From Veillonella sp. AM51-8BH (GTDB taxonomy: Bacteria > Bacillota > Negativicutes > Veillonellales > Veillonellaceae): a DNA stretch of 17,759 bases. Made by a program: the position numbers and the translations under genes. This document shows, in pieces, positions 16,790-17,759 of the stretch. The stretch lies in contig NZ_QSDY01000036.1 of the NCBI RefSeq assembly GCF_003463825.1, positions 1 through 17,759 on the forward strand, read 5' to 3'. Every line of letters starts with the position of its first letter. The stretch's first letter is position 1. The notes below the pieces were generated by a model. That model saw only the letters and a program-made list of their open reading frames with translations, had not been told where the DNA came from and made no database searches.

Positions 16790-17012
16790 ATAGTCAACCT
16801 ATTATTAGCGTTCAAGTTTACATTATTATGACTCTATGGGGCCCGGATACATTGCTACATTTTAATTAAAAAGCAGTGTCCCTAACCTCCGTGCTCCATA
16901 GTAAACTAAGTCGCGCTTCGCTTAGGAACACTGCTTTTTATAACATTATCTCCGTACTAGTCCCATAGAGTCATAGACCACACTTTGAATACGCTAATAA
17001 TAGGTTGGCTAT
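16790..17012. mobile_element. MITE-like palindromic element with three nested stems
   Basis: The ends are 22-bp inverted repeats with one mismatch, ATAGYCAACCTATTATTAGC plus GT (16790-16811 and 16991-17012), of which 17 bases (CAACCTATTATTAGCGT) are perfect. Inside are a 14-bp perfect stem, TATGACTCTATGGG / CCCATAGAGTCATA (16827-16840, 16962-16975), and an inner stem with AAAAAGCAGTGT / ACACTGCTTTTT (16868-16879, 16928-16939) extended by CCTAA / TTAGG. TA dinucleotides sit at both borders. No coding frame is present. It could be a nonautonomous IS630/mariner-type element or a structured RNA. Confidence 0.55.
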
Positions 17013-17025
17013 TTGAGGGAAAGAG

Positions 17026-17058
17026 AAAAGAGTGATGACTTTAGTCATCACTCTTTTT
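17026..17058. terminator. Terminator after the carbonic anhydrase gene
   Basis: The 14-bp perfect stem AAAAGAGTGATGAC / GTCATCACTCTTTT (17026-17039, 17044-17057) has a 4-base loop. It has T6 on the plus strand and a T/C-rich tail on the minus strand. It lies 45 bases past the restored minus-strand stop. Confidence 0.8.
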
Positions 17059-17101
17059 TACCTAAATGTAGTTATGTAGAGGGGCCCCATCGAGGCCACC
17101 A

Positions 17102-17646
17102 CTAAATCTCAATATAACGGAATTCGCCTGTATCAGGATCCATCATCCCTCCATAGAATCCCATTCCTTTTGGGAATAGTGATGGTGACGCAAGAAGTTA
17201 ACTGTATAGATTACATTGTCTTCGGAGATGTGGAAACGATCCATCCAGTCAATAAGTCCTGGTTCGATCATGCGAATCGCATCTTCACTGATACCTTTTT
17301 CTTTCATGGACTCCATAAACGTTGTAGCAGAGAAATCAATCATGCCGCAGTTCTCATGGCCGATGACTAATACGTCTTCAATTTCCATACCATACGTAGC
17401 TACTAGCAAGCTTTGTACGATATTATCGATAGGTTGCGTTACACTATTACCGGCTGTTTTTATAACGATGATTTCACCACGGTTAAAACCTAATGCATCT
17501 TCTAGCATGCAGACTAAACGCGTATCCATACATGTGACAATACCTAGTTTTTTAGTAGGATGGCTTGTTAATCCTGCTTTTGGTAATTCTGGGTGGTTTT
17601 TCACATACTCTTTATTGGTTTCAATTATTTTTTTAATATCAATCAT
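17102..17646 (-). CDS. Beta-class carbonic anhydrase (3' end frame disrupted)
   Basis: Zinc enzyme that hydrates CO2 to bicarbonate. Zinc ligands are Cys39 in the CMDTR triad (with Asp41 and Arg43), His97 and Cys100 in GHENCGM. KTAGNSVTQPIDN is also typical. I chose the ATG at 17646, because AATGAGG just before it is the ribosome binding site and overlaps an in-frame ATG at 17658. As read, the frame leaves the family after LRHH and stops at 17143. One extra G near 17180/17181 (plus strand) restores LRHHPLFPKGMGFYGGMMDP then DTGEFRYIEI, with the stop at 17102 and 181 residues, the size of the short YvdA-like beta-CA group. Bicarbonate is needed by biotin-dependent carboxylases, but a link to the adjacent bio genes is speculation. 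Confidence 0.9.
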
Positions 17647-17690
17647 AAGGTACCTCATTTACATTTCTATCTATAAAATAGATTCTATTC

Positions 17691-17720
17691 ATTATATACA
17701 ATATATTCAATGAAAAACAA
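17691..17720 (-). promoter_or_regulatory. Candidate carbonic anhydrase promoter
   Basis: On the minus strand TTGTTT (17720-17715) and TATAAT (17696-17691) are 18 bases apart, about 45 bases before the chosen start. Confidence 0.5.
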
Positions 17721-17759
17721 GAGATTTTCATCACATATAAATATTTATTATAACCTATA

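Overview
The window looks like chromosomal DNA of an AT-rich anaerobe with an outer membrane, most likely a Negativicutes member such as Veillonella. This is inference from gene content: a DcuA/DcuB C4-dicarboxylate antiporter, bioD-bioA, a zinc ABC transporter with a Fur-family regulator, exported PepSY-like proteins, and many small multi-pass membrane proteins. No rRNA, tRNA, CRISPR array, phage genes or transposase were seen.

Layout. 1-1350: alanine racemase (+) and its terminator. 1411-4000: two related exported PepSY-like proteins (-). The first has a long Ala/Pro/Lys-rich arm and a 291-bp AC/GT-rich, inverted-repeat-bounded stretch downstream. 4159-5060: FliB-like Cys-motif protein (+). 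5100-8810: five small polytopic membrane proteins (-), at least two of them recognisably Yip1-like paralogues. The last is apparently co-transcribed with a self-inhibited class III Fic enzyme (8822-9427). 9569-12775: zinc uptake locus, znuA (-) divergent from znuC-znuB-fur/zur (+), with a shared candidate operator. 12875-14214: Dcu transporter (-). 14431-16692: bioD-bioA operon (-) behind a BirA-like dyad. 16790-17012: a multi-stem palindromic element resembling a MITE. 17102-17646: beta-carbonic anhydrase (-).

The strongest pattern in the window is that six of about 18 genes are split by a frameshift, and all six are repaired by adding exactly one base: PepSY/Lys-rich, fliB-like, the first Yip1-like gene, znuB, dcu and carbonic anhydrase. 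For three of them a single extra G that turns G into GG restores the expected family sequence. The uniform direction and the conserved housekeeping targets point to base-deletion errors in the read or assembly rather than six real mutations. The A9 tract in the Lys-rich gene could still be a true slippery or phase-variable site. I therefore give full-length spans for these genes and mark the disruption.

The least explained items are the Yip1-like cluster with its Fic neighbour, the palindromic element at 16790-17012, the hexanucleotide repeat in znuC that encodes a (Gln-Ala)10 tail, and the candidate zinc-responsive operator shared by znuA/znuC and the fur gene.
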